Origin: Nageia nagi
Lineage: Eukaryota > Pinophyta
Assembly (NCBI GenBank): GCA_050084985.1
Contig: JBITNC010000001.1
Coordinates: 103,292,001-103,356,000 of the forward strand
Direction: 5' to 3'
DNA: 64,000 nucleotides
Part shown: one piece after another, positions 22,583 to 35,469 of the stretch
Layout: every line of letters starts with the position of its first letter
How positions within the stretch are numbered: the first letter of the stretch is position 1
Position numbers and translations under genes: made by a program
The notes under the pieces: model-generated
Seen by the model: the letters and a program-made list of their open reading frames with translations, nothing else
What the model was told of the DNA's origin: nothing
Database searches by the model: none

Positions 22583-22735
22583 TGAGGGAAGGGGAAAGTG
22601 AGGGTAAGGGGTGGTAATATGAAGGGGTGAAGGGGAGGAGAAGAAGGGAAAGGGTGTGGGGGAAGTGGAAGGGGAAGGTGAGATGAAGGAATGAAGGTAA
22701 GGGGAGGGGGAGAAAGGGAGGGGGAAAAGGGAATA
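22583..22735. repeat. Purine-rich (G/A) tract
   Basis: About 150 bases are almost entirely G and A on the forward strand, with short GGGGA/GAAGG units. It lies directly before the copia LTR at 22,774. It resembles the reverse complement of the pyrimidine tract at 19,160-19,236 in composition and in short shared words. Confidence 0.7.
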
Positions 22736-22773
22736 TAAACTTAGCTATTTTTTCAATTGACTATACCATCTAT

Positions 22774-23254
22774 TGATGGAATTAAAATATTCCATAACCA
22801 AGATCACCTTGAAGGATTCCATAAATCACAATTTCATGAACAATGATTCACACCATGTATAGTGGTTCCTCCATCATGGGAGTACATCCACTTTGAACCA
22901 TATTTTTTATTATTTCTCATAAGTGAACTCTCTTACAAATTCTCAAGAATTCTCCTATAAGAGCATTCCTACAACTCTACAAGACTACCATTTTCATGCT
23001 TATCCAAGTGTGTGATCTCAAGAAGAGGGCCATATATTTATAGGCCAAAATCCTTCCTTAGATAACCCTATTAACCTTTATACAATATCATGACATGCAT
23101 CACGCTTTTACCCAAGGGCCATGCTCATGAGATGAACTGTAGAACAAGTTACATTATCATATTCACTTAAATACTTAAGGTATATAGGGAAACCCTTAAC
23201 TATTAAGTGAATTTCATTAAAATACCTTACAATAATGAATTACAAGTTCTAACA
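22774..23254 (-). repeat. 3' LTR of copia-family element B
   Basis: On the element's strand it begins TGTTAGAACTTGTAAT and ends AATTCCATCA. It is homologous over its full length to 45,728-46,224 and more distantly to 4,183-4,675. It contains TATAAATA near 23,035-23,045 in reverse. Confidence 0.85.
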
Positions 23255-23267
23255 CTCCCCCTCAATG
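23255..23267 (-). other. Polypurine tract of element B
   Basis: CATTGAGGGGGAG on the reverse strand, immediately before the LTR start. It primes plus-strand DNA in LTR elements. Confidence 0.8.
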
Positions 23268-26126
23268 TAATATTGGGTAGAGATTTGACAATACAGAGAG
23301 AGAAAGAGTAAGAGAGTTATCCTCCATAAGAATACAAGTGGAGATGAAAACTTATGAGAAAGTAATAGAATTTATATGGTTCTACAAGGCTCAACTACTT
23401 AACCATTTTAAAAAATAGTTTACAATACAATCATTAACCATAAATGGTTTCAAATTACAAGTAGTAGTCATCCAACAAGTTGACATAATGAGCCTTCATG
23501 AGCTTGCATACTCGAAATAAGTAATCTGCAATCTCTAGAAGAAACCTGCAAGCTACAAGTAGCTTATTATAAAACTTAGTAATATATATCATCAAGTATG
23601 GTATTCATCATCAACTATGATATCTAATAATATCATGTGTGCATACTAACAAGGCTTGATATATCATACATATGTGTATATTATCAAATGTACTATAAAC
23701 AATGTGATATATAAATGCATTATCAACCAAAGATTATGAAATATCCATAAGAGCATAAAATGTGCACAACATGACCACCAATCATCATAAAAAAATTAAT
23801 TTTAAGTTTTGTTTTTTTTAGAACATTATTGAGTTTGATATTGGTATGAAGGTGTCATCATATTATAATATTTCCTTTCTCCCCATTGATGAAAACTTCA
23901 CCTATCAAATACTCATGTGACCATATTACCTTTACTATGCTAGAAATTATTAAATACAAACTTGATCGAAAAAAGATTACAAACAAAGCATAAGCCACAT
24001 GTAAAATATGCATAAGTTCTTATATATTTACAAACATGTTGATTTGAAGTTTTAAATTCTCCTTCAACAATACTGTAGCATAGATGAAGAACAAGCCACA
24101 ACAAGCAAACTTGACTATGCCATTAGTTAAGATGCAAAAGCCATAAAATGTCAACTTGACTATGCTAATAGTCAAGATGCATATGATGAAATAATGTAGC
24201 ATTAATCCAATAACATGGATTCAAATTATATAAAAAATTACAAAATTGAAGAAGGGAAAACATTTTTAATCACTCCAACAATTTGCAATCATAGAGAAAG
24301 GCAAACCTTTTTAACTACTCCTTCCATAAATATGGATATTCTTCCATCAATATGGAATAAAATAATGTGGTATCTATCCATAAACATGGATATTCCTCCA
24401 TTAACATGAAAGCAAATAATGTGACATCCATCCATAAACATAGATATTCCTATATCAACATGGAAACAAATAATGTGACAAGATCAAGTTTTTTAAGGTT
24501 CTTAAGTATACAAAGATATCAACACACTTGATTGTCTCAAAAAAAATTTGAGATGTTCCTAAACTTAAGGGGTTTCCTTAAGGCTAAAAAAGGATTTTTA
24601 AGGCATTTTGTCAATATTATCAATCCTATAGATTTTAGGAGTCAACACCCATGCCTAAAAAATGAGTACAAATATTTATTTTAAGATCTTTGTATTTTTA
24701 ATCCCAATACCAAATCTTTTAAGAATACATGCATCAACATGGATTAAATTTTTTGTTATGAAGTTAATAACTCCCCCTCCCTTTTAAGGGTAACTTCATT
24801 AACAATTGTAGCATATTACTAATCTTAAAGCTCATTATAATAATGGTGATATAATATCAACCTATGTATAACAAGGATGATAAATAAAATATCTACTTAT
24901 GCAAAAATTGGAAGGAGGTTTACATAACTTACTCCAAATAAAGATATCAAAAAATGTGCACAATAATCCAAATAATATCTACTTCATCACAATCCTATTA
25001 GATCAACAAATGCAACTTAAGCATTTTGGAATAAGTTTGTCATTAACTAAATATTCCTATGTATACATCTAAACTCCACAAGTTTCATCTTTAGAGAACG
25101 TCATAAAGTTGCATATTAAAAAAATTGGATAAACAAAAATCATCTTAAATAATTATAGAAATCATAAAATTTTGAGGATATGGTAAATAAATTATTCAAT
25201 TATAAACCATATGTGCAAATTTTGAGCCAATATTGTAAATTATAAATTGTGCTAATTGTAAGTCATATTTGCAAATTATAAATCTTAAAATATTTTTACC
25301 AAAGTATTACAAAAAGATTTAAAATATTCCCAAAGGTCTAACTCAAAGGGGGTAACTACTCCTCTCAAAGAGGTAACTCCCCCCTTAACTCCCACTTAGG
25401 AACTATAGCAAAAATATTATTTTAAAAAAAAAATCCTTTTTGAAAAGCAATCACTCCTTTTAAAAAAAAAAATAATAATAATAACTTTTAAGCTTAAGGG
25501 AAATTTCTCCCCTTTGTAAATAAATCCTCATTTTAAAAAAATTATCCCCCTCTACCTTTAGAAAAACTTTCCTTGAAATATTATATAACCTCTCCCAAAA
25601 GATTAATCCTCCTCCATCTATGATAATAATGACAAGGACTTGCAATAAGTAGGAATAATGTAATGAAAGTTGTGCATAGTATTTACAACCTCCATCCACT
25701 ACTTGTTCTATCAGACCTTAGAGATGGAGGGCAAGGCCAAAGCTACAAATAATTTCAAATAAAAGTTTTTTATGCAAAGCCTATGTTATTCCTAAGTAAA
25801 AAATATGAACTCCCACCAAGATGCATAATTATTGTAGTTAAATGCTTAATTATTATATGTATTGCAGTTAAATGCTTAAATATTACATGTATTTAGGTAT
25901 ATATGAATAAATTAACATTGACCACATTCCACAGACTACAACTTCATAGATTCCCATTGAAAATGGTCCTATACAGAATACTTAGTATTTCTTCACCAAA
26001 ATTCAAAATCAAGTGCAGATTTGGATGTGACTCGATTAAAGCTAATTTCATAAGAAAATAATTTTCTTGTTATAAAATTGAAAATGATTTTACAACTAAA
26101 AGAAAAAATGTGTCTCTAGTAAAAAC
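23268..26126 (-). other. Internal region of element B, 3' part
   Basis: The portion at 23,268-24,000 is homologous to the pol-to-LTR block of copia A and copy C (shared phrase TCTAGAAGAAACCTGCAAG at about 23,534 and 52,627). From about 24,000 upward I see no gene. There are short tandem repeats (24,090-24,185 and 24,310-24,480) and a stretch with many A-runs and CCCCC/CTCCC words at 25,320-25,600. The latter resembles 57,980-58,420 in the leader of copy C. Confidence 0.6.
24310..24480. repeat. Tandem repeat, about 55-bp unit
   Basis: About three diverged units of the form ATAATGTG-ACATC-CATCCATAAACAT-GGATATTCCT-ATCAACATGGAA. The two best copies begin near 24,361 and 24,416. Confidence 0.65.
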
Positions 26127-26589
26127 AAATTACCACCAAAGTAATTAATACATAATACCTTCAATATATTCTATAGGTGATCCCTAATATCCCTGCTTAA
26201 ACCCCCTTATTACCCTATGATTCCTCAACTATGTTTGATTCCCCTATCTAGAAGTTGCCCTTGTAAGAAATGGATACTAACATGATGGATGCCCCTTTGC
26301 TAAATGTCACCCCTAAGTTATCTACAACTCCCCTTTCCATAGGTATAACTAGTGATGATTCTTTCTCACTTGAGTTTTACCAAGAGTTAACCGCTAAGAA
26401 CCCCTTATAAGTTACACATGTAAAGAAAACCCCAAATAATTTGAAATCAACCTTAGTAGGCATAGGGAAAAAAAGGGCATCAAACTAATCAAGAGAAGTG
26501 CACCCAAGTAGCACTAGCAACCATTGAGTCAGGGAACTAAGCAAAATTGGAAGCTATGATTACCTCTAAGAAACCTTACCTCTCTTAAT

Positions 26590-27880
26590 GTTACTCACTT
26601 CTTGGAATACTTGGGGCCTCCATGGCACTAATAAACTAATATTTTTTCAAAGCCTTTGTTCACTCTATCAAACCCTCTTTACTTCTAATTTAGGAAACTA
26701 AGATGCTTACCTTAGAATTGACTACCTACTATAGATAATGTTGGTTGAAGTGCTATGCTTTTGCTAGTGATTCAAGAGGCCAATCCAAAGGTATAGCTAC
26801 ATTATGGGATCCATCCTAGTTGGCTTGCCCAGCATATGTACTCAATAGTTCCTAGATGGTAATCATTACAAAATATCTAATTTCAGAACATACTTTTGGT
26901 GTAATTAACATTTATAGTCCCCATGATTCAACTTAATAAGTAGAATTTTGGAGATATATTTCTAGCTAGCACTCAATGAATAACCACATCCCATCCATTA
27001 CTGTGGGTGAATTTAATGCTATAAGATACCTAGAAGAAAAGGAAGGAGGCCTTCGAATGTTAGACAAATGTGATGAGCTATTCAATGAATTCATAAATCA
27101 ACACTAACTTATTGAGCCATTTTGTATTCAAGGAAGGTTCACTCGATCCAATAAAATATTTGCTAACCACAAAGTGCTCAAGAAGTTAGATAGATTTTTG
27201 CTTACTCATCACTGGTTTGAGTAAGGAATCCTATCACAAATAGAGGTTATGAACCAAGGTGGATCAAACCACTGGCCCATTAGCTTAACCTTAGATCTAG
27301 ATGCCAAGAGAAAGGGAGAACCCTTTCATTTTGAACATATGTGGCTTGTACACCCATAGTTTTTATAGCTTGTGGAATCTTGGTGGATGAAAGAGAGGCA
27401 AAGTGAAGGGTCCAAAATGTTTTAGTTTATTGTTAAACTGAGTAACCTAAAGGCAAAATTGAAATAATGGAATAATAATGACTTTGAAAATATTAACGAG
27501 AAGTGAAACCTACTAAAAGGTGAACTACCACTACTAGAGGACCATCTTCAACCAAATTGGGATGACTCCTTACTACAACAAGAATAGCTCTTGCTTAGGA
27601 AATTAGATGAAGTCTACCTTCAAGAGGAAATTTTTTAGAAACAAAAATCTTGCATTTAGTGGCTAAAGGAAGGGGATCAAAACACCAAATACTTCCACCT
27701 ATCAACAATGGCACATAAAGCCACCAATAGAATTATGAGCTTAAATACAACCTCTGGCCAAACATTTACCAATCTTAAGGAATTGGATACCCATATCATC
27801 TCCTTTTTTGAAACACCACTCATCAAAGATAAATTACTCTATGAGGATGCTCAAAATCACTTTTTTGTACTTTATCCCTA
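26590..27880 (+). pseudogene. LINE ORF2, endonuclease domain and linker
   Basis: AP-endonuclease-type nuclease that nicks target DNA. It starts with SWNTWGLHGTNK (about 26,613; family SWNVRGL), then SLLLIQETKM after a frameshift. Next come VGEFNAIRYLEEKEGG (family GGDFNA, here Asp to Glu), LDRFLLTHHWFEQG and SNHWPISLTLD (family SDHWPI, Asp to Asn). The linker toward RT has HFEHMWL, SWWMKERQSEGSKMF and WLKEGDQNTKYFHLST, typical of plant L1 elements. It is cut at about 27,880 by the gypsy element and resumes at 42,274. Confidence 0.85.
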
Positions 27881-29000
27881 TTGATTGATATAATGTAACC
27901 TCAAAGAGTTTGTTCTAGTTGAGTTCTCCATTATCTACAATAATAGGTTCCTTGAAAGAGTAGAAGATGGTGGGAATGTGCTCATGTTGGTTTTTTGCTC
28001 AATATATAGGTTATAGGATAGTTCCTATCTATTATAAAGGTTTAAAGTAACAAAAAATAGATAAGAAGGTATAGAGTTATAGGAAAGAGATGAACACATT
28101 AAACTAAAATATAAATAAGAACTTCACAGCCCAAGCATTGCAGCATAGGAAGCAATCCATAACCAAGATTAAGAATAGTGAGCTATCTTACTCTTGGGGT
28201 CTTGCAATTATAATACATAGCCACAACTTAAGATAACATCTCATACATAACATTTATAAAAGCAATAAATAGCCACTTGTTGTAAAAGGGCAAAGAATTA
28301 TCTATTTTCATTATCATATATGAAAGCATCTTACAGACCTGGGCAAATTTGCTAATTTGCTAGAATATTCAACCTCATTGATTTCAAACAGTCTACCATT
28401 TATGAATTTACATGCCCTATTGGGTTTTTTTATATCATTAATATACATAATTACTCATCTTTGATTAAAGCTAGCGAAGAAAACTATTTACAATAAATAT
28501 TGCAACTGTGTTAGATTACACAGTGAATAAGTACCAATAGCATATCTATCTAAAAATTTGAAATTTTTGAACAGTCATATCCATTAAGTCATAATCCTCT
28601 TTATATGTCATACATTGCTAATTCTTTGTCCCTATAGTTTATTTAAGATGGTATTGTAGTTTATTTAATAAATACTCATCTGTAGTTTGATAGGTACGAT
28701 TTGGTATTGTGTTCTATTGATAGCTCTCTATTTCTTTGCAACCATTGATGATCCATACTTGTAGCTCTAAATGAATAGAGTAATGGAGGGTTATGAATAA
28801 TATATTAACTTATTTTGAGAAGAAATTACCACTATTATGTGGAATTGAGTTGAAGTCAACACATTGATAGGCTGTGGGGGTCAAACATTTAAGATCAAGT
28901 GGACTTGTGTCTTACTTCTTATCCATTACTCTTACCTTAGTCTGGCAGGTCCTATTTCTTTTCTTTGAGTTTTATTAATGATCTACCTCTTCTTAGTACC

Positions 29001-29340
29001 TATTGATTTTAACCAAAATTTCTAACATCATCACTAAAAATTAGTAGGCTCTATTTGATATCTTCATGAATCATCATCCGCCATTACTTATTTTGGGACT
29101 CATTGATTTTAGCCAAAAGTTTTGACATCATCACTCAAAATCAATAGGCTCTATTTGGTATCTTCATGAATCATCATATATTATTACTTATTCTATAAAC
29201 TATTGATTTTAGCCAAAAGTTTTAATGTCACCACTTAAAATCAATAGGCTCTATTTGGTATCTTCATGAATCATTACCTACTATTACTTATTCTAGGACC
29301 CATTGATTTTAGTTAAAAGTTTTGATGTAATTATTGAAAA
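29001..29340. repeat. 100-bp tandem repeat inside the 3' LTR
   Basis: The phrase (C/T)ATTGATTTTAG recurs at 29,001, 29,101, 29,201 and 29,301, an exact 100-base spacing. Each unit also has GGCTCTATTTG(A/G)TATCTTC and ATGAATCAT, except the last, which is truncated. The 5' LTR carries the same array near 41,377-41,700. Confidence 0.85.
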
Positions 29341-29394
29341 TTAATAGAATTTATTTACTTTTGGGCATCTTCCATTGATTATTTGGACATAACT

Positions 29395-29505
29395 TGGACT
29401 TATATTTACAAAACTCCCAAATAGTGTATTTACAAAAACTCTTAGGTAGTGTATTTACAACAATTCTTGGACATTGTATTTACAACAACTCTTGGATATT
29501 TCCTT
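29395..29505. repeat. About 27-bp tandem repeat inside the 3' LTR
   Basis: Four diverged units of GTATTTACAA(A/C)AACTCTTGGA. It is also present in the 5' LTR near 41,775-41,880. Confidence 0.75.
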
Positions 29506-30179
29506 AGACTTTTCTCTTCCCATACATGATTCAACATTGCCCAGATGTGACATATTTACTCTTGGACATGATTCTTTTATACATATAATTTCCACCCCAT
29601 TTAACTATTAATACAACTTAAGGTTTATCCCTAGGAGTTATTACAACACCGATCGACTTTGACTAGAAATTTACAAGTTAAAATATCAAAGATAAAGACA
29701 TGCATACAATAGTCAGATTATATATATAATAGCTAAATATTCACAACACTCATAATTATCCAAACTTAGGACTAATATAAGACTCAAATTTCATGTTAAA
29801 GGGAAGAGAGTTAGGATAAAAAGAATGAAAGAATAAAATAATGATAGTGTGTTACCCCAACTCAAAGTGCAATTTTGAAAGAATATAATCTTCTAGTGAC
29901 TCTTAGGATATCTACCTGTTAGAGAATAGGACCCACTACTTTTTGCTTCTAGTAGCCTATTCAAATGTAGATTTGGTAGGGGTCTTAGGTGGAATCAACT
30001 CTACTGGGAGAAAGGTGTGCATATTCTTATTCAAATCTTTAAGGTATTAATAGTTAACTTGTGATAAAATAGGGGATACTTGAATCTTTATAGTATCTAT
30101 TTTGAAACCTATAAGAACATTCTTTAGCCTCCAAGCATATAGGAAACTTATGATTACTTCTTGAGTGAGGTCATTTATT

Positions 30180-33100
30180 TGTTGTAAATTTGATATTTAT
30201 TTCTCACAAAAAGACTACTCAAGGAATTGAATGGTATTGGCTACCTAACTGGTAGCAATACCCTGTACATTATGTTCCTTCCATAATTTGGGAGCTTTTA
30301 TTTTAATCAAAGAATTAAAGAATTTATTAATATATCCTAGCTCTATTATGAACTGGTGTTTACCAATGTCCATGTTGAACACCAAATTTTGGAGTTCACA
30401 TATATCTCAGATCCTTCTCAAATATGATTTTCTTAGTTTGGGAGTAATGGCAGCTATATCTTTCTCAGTAAAGACTCTCAACCAAATTTGCATATTTTTA
30501 ATAACTGAACTTGGTATATCTAGAGCCAACTGATGGAGAGTGGTCTATGTGTCAAACTATTTGATAGTTTGTAGTGTTTATTCTTTTAACAAATGCAAAT
30601 ATGATAAGGTCAATATCCTATCTTCAACTTGCTCCACCAAGGATTTTCTAAAGCCTTTTATGAGTAGCAATAGTTTTGAATTATCATAAGATAATACTTT
30701 GTTAGCTACTATGATAGTTTGTAACTTAGCCTCAGCTTGCTTGACTTTTTGGCCATCTATAACTATAGCCTGAGCTTTAAGATCTTGTATGGTTTGATTT
30801 GCATTATCTAACTCAACCTTTGTTTTTGTCAAGCCCTTCTCAAATTCTAACCTTTTCTTATCAAGCTTTGCAAAGGAGGTCTTTGTTTTTATTCTACAAC
30901 CTAGCCATTATTTTTTCTTTAAGGGAGTAGTCTTTCTTATATTGATCAATTTTTTTATTCAATTTATCTATATTAGTCTCCATTACCTAAAGAGTTTTAC
31001 TAGTTTCCATTGAAGTATTCACATGGAACTTGGATTGGTTAATTGTTGAATCACTTTTCATACTTACATCAATTATAGTTATGGGAGTAGTATCTAGTTA
31101 TCCTTCTTTGAAAGACATATGTGCTATCTTAATGTCTCTCATTTCTATTACTTTACTCAAAATTCTTAACTATTGCTCAAGGAGCATAGGAGGTTTCTTG
31201 ATAAAAGTTTCCCAATTAATGGGTTCTATAATTTGTATAGAATAAATTAATTTAATCTCCCTATATAAGGCTATAGGAATTAAAGAATGGGGAGGAGTAT
31301 TTACACCTAAGGTGGATGCTATAACCTGTTGAGCAGGTTCTAATTTGTTTGGAGGTGTAGAATCTTGAATTTCTATCATTATCATCATCTTATCCACATC
31401 TAGGCGTAGCTTCTATAGATCTACCCATTCTAAGTACATTTCCCCTACCTTATTGAATTTGCATGTGTTCCTTTTCTGGAGCTTCTTTATTTTTTGGGAC
31501 TTCTTCTTGAGCACTAGCATCTATATTTTGAGGCTATTGCAACTCCTCTATATCAAATATTTCTCTTTCTTTTTCCATAACCCTTGAAGTTTCTTCTATA
31601 ATTTTGGGAGGTGGAGGTGTAGTCCTATGTGATCTAGGCTATGTAGTGTGAGGTTTCTTTACTAGTTTTTTCTCTTTGTCTAGGGTTTGTTATTTTTGAG
31701 CAAGGGTCTGAATTCTCCTTCTCCTTTTTGGATAAGAATCCTAAGAAGTAGTAGAAATAACTAAGGGATTTTGTTCTCCCTTATTTGCAGGCTCTTGTAA
31801 GCTAGATGGTTGTCCAACCTCTATTTACCTCACTCATGTAACTAATTTTCCTTGAAAATTAGGAAGAAAAGGCTAGCCTAATTTTGGTAAAGGATATTTA
31901 GAATATTTTGCCTTCCAAAACTTATCATATCTGAATTTTTCAAATAATTCATTTTTAATATGATGAATCTTTGTTGTGTGTTCAAATTTGTACTTTGTGA
32001 AATAATGGATTTTATTAGGGCCTTAAACAAAATGTGTTAGCTAGGTGAGAACATTTGGGTTGAAGGCAAAGTCTTTCCACTTATTTTCCCAATTTTTGTA
32101 TTTATTTATCCCCTCAAGGGTTATCTAGGCCTTATTTAGGGGTGTAAATTCCCATTCAGGGTACATTTTTACTTCTTACTCAATTTTATTTATAAAATAT
32201 TCCACATGAGGTCTATACTCATGGGCAAAGGTTGGGTGCTTCTTACTTAACCTTATTACTTTTATCATCTCCCCTACAGGATCATACATCCATAGGGATT
32301 CTACCATATCCAATTTAAAATTCTATACAATACTATCTTTACAAACTACTGATAAAAGAGTGAAATTTTTAGTAGAATCTAATATATCTACAATAGATTT
32401 AAAATTATGCTAAGACCCATACTTGGTCTCTATGGCACATATTTTTCTGTCCATATCTATGGAATATAGATGAGGGGTTACATAGGCAAGAAAAAAGTTT
32501 TTTCAAAATACCCATACCTCATAATCATAATGCAATCTTTGAGAAAGTACCAATCACCAACTTTATTTCCTCCCTATAGCTCTTGCATACTACTTTTGCA
32601 TAGTCTGCTAGGGAATTTTCCTATCAACATCTACACTATTATTACATATAATTTATCCATGAAATCATAATATGATCCATGCAACTTGCTCAATATTGGC
32701 ACCCTCAAATAAATTGGTACTAGTCTAGTACTTGGATTCATCAGCTCAATTGGTAGCCCTAACTCTAAAAGTATTTAAGGTTTTGATGGGCCAACAGCCA
32801 CCAAAGATATGAAGAGAGTTTGAAGTATAATTTTTCAATTTTTAAGAGACATATTTTTATCTCATTAGAAATTAAATCTAGGAATTCATAGCATATGTAT
32901 GCCTTTATGATATTGTAAGCCATATGCACCATAGCTTCATCTGCTTCTATTTAGATTTTCTTCCTAGAATGATTGCCAGTGTCTGTAACACCTCTCTATC
33001 CCTCTTCTTTTCAAATAGGGCAATCTCATAGCTTGGCCAAAGTTGTGTGGTTCTATTCCCTTATTATCTCTCATTAATATAGTTTATCATTTCATCTTCA

Positions 33101-33640
33101 TTACTATAGAAATCATTCTTCTCTTTTTAAATCAATCTATTTCTTCACATGAAAAGTTCAATCAGCTAGGACAACAAATGTTTGAGGAATAGAATTAGGG
33201 GAGTAGTCTAGTATTACTTCAAATTTTGGCTTTGAATCTTCTCCCTTCTCTTGGTCTTTGAATATTCCTATCTGATAACCTTATTAGTTATGCCTATGTG
33301 TCATTGAATACAATAACTCAAGGCAAGTGAATGATTCATAGGACACATAATAAGGTAGGCCTTGGTCCATCATGACATCTCTCTTTAAGTGTGCTAATGA
33401 TTTCCTTTTTTAGTAACTTTAGGACTCATATGTTGTATAAGGATACGATTGGGGTCAACCCTCCATGTATCAATGTGGTTCATCACCCCCATCTTAGTTT
33501 AGTTCACCCCTGGAGCATTCTCAAGGCATTCCTCTTACATGGCTATGAGATCAACATCCACTTGCTCTATTTTAGTTTGAGTTGATGATTTGAAAGTTGA
33601 AATGGTGTTGGCACTCTTTTTAGAACCTTTGGTTTGCATT
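30180..33640 (-). pseudogene. Accessory coding region downstream of integrase (unknown function)
   Basis: About 3.5 kb of broken reverse-strand coding sequence between the integrase and the 3' LTR. From its start: a basic segment (RSKKSANTISTFKSSTQTK); a globular part near 32,700-32,960 with AYNIIKAYICYEFLDL and LSSYLWWLL; MQELQGGNKVGDWYFLKDC near 32,560. Next comes KYKNWENKWKDFAFNPN near 32,080, then a basic/Pro-rich linker with RRRRIQTLAQ and TTPPPPKIIEE near 31,600-31,730. A coiled coil follows (30,832-30,578, with VELDNANQTIQDLKAQ), then a C-terminal domain. Many stops are TAG. No enzyme motif or membrane segment is evident, so I do not call it an envelope gene. Confidence 0.6.
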
Positions 33641-34239
33641 TGAGACTTGTAATCCACACTCTGTAAGGTCCTGCAACTTTGTATCTCCTTACTCAACTTA
33701 GCTCTACAAACAGTAAGCTTTTGTAACTTTAGAAACTCTTTTGTTCAAAAATGGCTAAGTGTTGAGTCAAAAGGTAGGAAATATGTTTTATTCATCCAAG
33801 TTTTATGAGATTAACATCCATAAATGGCAATTAATATTTTGGATATAAAGATATGTGCATCATACAGATTGGGCTACAACAAGCTGGATGAGTCTATTTG
33901 GAGCATGCTAAATTTAAATTAGGGTACCTATATGAAGGTTTGAGTAATTCAAGGAAATATTTCCTTAAATGCTACCCTATTCAGTTGATGACTTAGCAAC
34001 ACACTAACATTAACCCTAGATCATGTCGAATTAATGTTGAGCATTAACAACTACCTACTTTCTTGGGAGCTATGTATTAAAGATGTACAAGCTTTAAAAT
34101 TTTTTTAAATTATGTACACTATATAATTTTTTATGGGTGTTAAAATATCACCTTATTACCCTATAATGCTTCAAATAGATCCTATTAATAGGATTATGTA
34201 ATTCCTAGGACTCAATGATGTCTTGTAACCTAAACACAT

Positions 34240-35400
34240 TACTTTGCATGGCTTGAGCGATGATATAAGAAGGCTTGCTCTGTAAAGAGTCAAATTTTTG
34301 GTGTCTTTCAAGCATTGCTCTTACCTCATCCCATTTGAAGATAATGTCACCTAGTTCAAACTTCACTTAAGAAAACTTTTTCTTATCAAACCATTTCTTG
34401 AAAATGTGCTAGCGATGCTAGAATGACTCATATGCTTTGTTTTGATCTTCCTCTAATTGCAAGAGCTTATTATACCTAGATTGTAGTGGCTCAAAGTTAT
34501 GATCCTCAATTTCTTGCAAGATTTTCAATGCTGGTAACTCAATGTGTATTGGCAACATAGGTATTTTACCATATACCAATGCATATGGGGATGTTTTGAT
34601 TACTGATTTAATGTTGATTCTATCTACCCATAATGTAAATTGCAATTATGTATGCCACTATCTAGGATTCCCTTCAATTATTCTTTTGATGATCTAGGTT
34701 AGGTTTTTATTAGTTGATTCAAATAATCCATTACCTTAAGGGTAATATTTGAAGAGAATAACTAGTATATCTCATATTTAGAAATAAATTTTGACAAGTT
34801 ACCTCTAATAAATGCTAAGCCATTATCCGAGATAATAGTCTATGGAATTCCAAAGCAAGTGATTATCCTTTTGATCATTTCTATCACTATTTCTTGATCT
34901 GCATTCTTACATTGCATAACTTCTAACCATTTAGTAAAATAGTTTTTTGTAGTCAATATGAACTTATGGCCTATTGAGAAATTTGGGTTTATAACACCAA
35001 TGAATTCCATACCCCACTGTTGAAAGGGTTCCTCAACTACCACAAGTTTAAGAGGTATAGTAGCTTGCCTTCTTTTTCCCACAAATCTGCTACATTTTTC
35101 ACATTCTTGAGCAATCTTGAATGAATCTTGAAATATGGTGGACCAATAATACTCAGCTTATAAAATTTTTGCTAATATAGTTGGTCCACTATAATTCTCG
35201 CTAGAGAATCCATAATGAAGTTCATGCAATATTTTTTGAGATTCATCATGAGTCACACATCTTAATAGAGTTTGATCAAATTTCTTTCTATATAGATGGT
35301 CATCTATCATTACAAACTTTAGAGCATGCAACTTGATTCTCCTTCTTTGAAATCTATCCAAAGATTCAAGACATTTACCAGTTTGAAAATAAAAAATAAC
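34240..35400 (-). pseudogene. Gypsy integrase (14.4-kb element)
   Basis: The zinc-binding HHCC domain is intact in outline: HELHYGFSSENYSGPT, a TAG stop, then CEKCSRFVGK (about 35,070-35,260). The core shows WGMEFIGVI (first Asp is Glu), TIISDNGLAF (second Asp kept, Trp or Gln before it lost to TAG) and YYPQGNGLFESTNK by frame change (third Glu kept). The C-terminal part has WVDRINIKSVIKTSPYALVY and ELPALKILQEIEDHNFEPLQ. No chromodomain is visible after it. It would insert element DNA; this copy has stops and a changed catalytic residue. Confidence 0.85.
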
Positions 35401-35469
35401 TTGCTTAATCCAATCACTTTCTTCATTTAGTTGCTACTCATCCTCCATAATAGCAATCATTTATGAAGC

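Larger units (their letters stand above)
27881..29889 (-). repeat. 3' LTR of the 14.4-kb gypsy element
   Basis: Homologous to 40,265-42,273 over about 2.0 kb, with clear co-linear landmarks (CCTCAAAG near both left ends, CCCCAACTCAAAGTGCAATT near both right ends). It carries internal tandem repeats listed separately. The inner neighbour at 29,890 upward does not show a clear polypurine tract. Confidence 0.85.

Noticed and set aside
24310-24480. CRISPR-like or satellite array
   Set aside because: Only about three diverged units with no distinct spacers, inside a retroelement interior; it is a small local tandem repeat.
30180-33640. Envelope-like gene of the gypsy element
   Set aside because: No signal peptide, transmembrane segment or cleavage motif is visible; the content is coiled-coil and basic linker, so the call was left as unknown accessory region.
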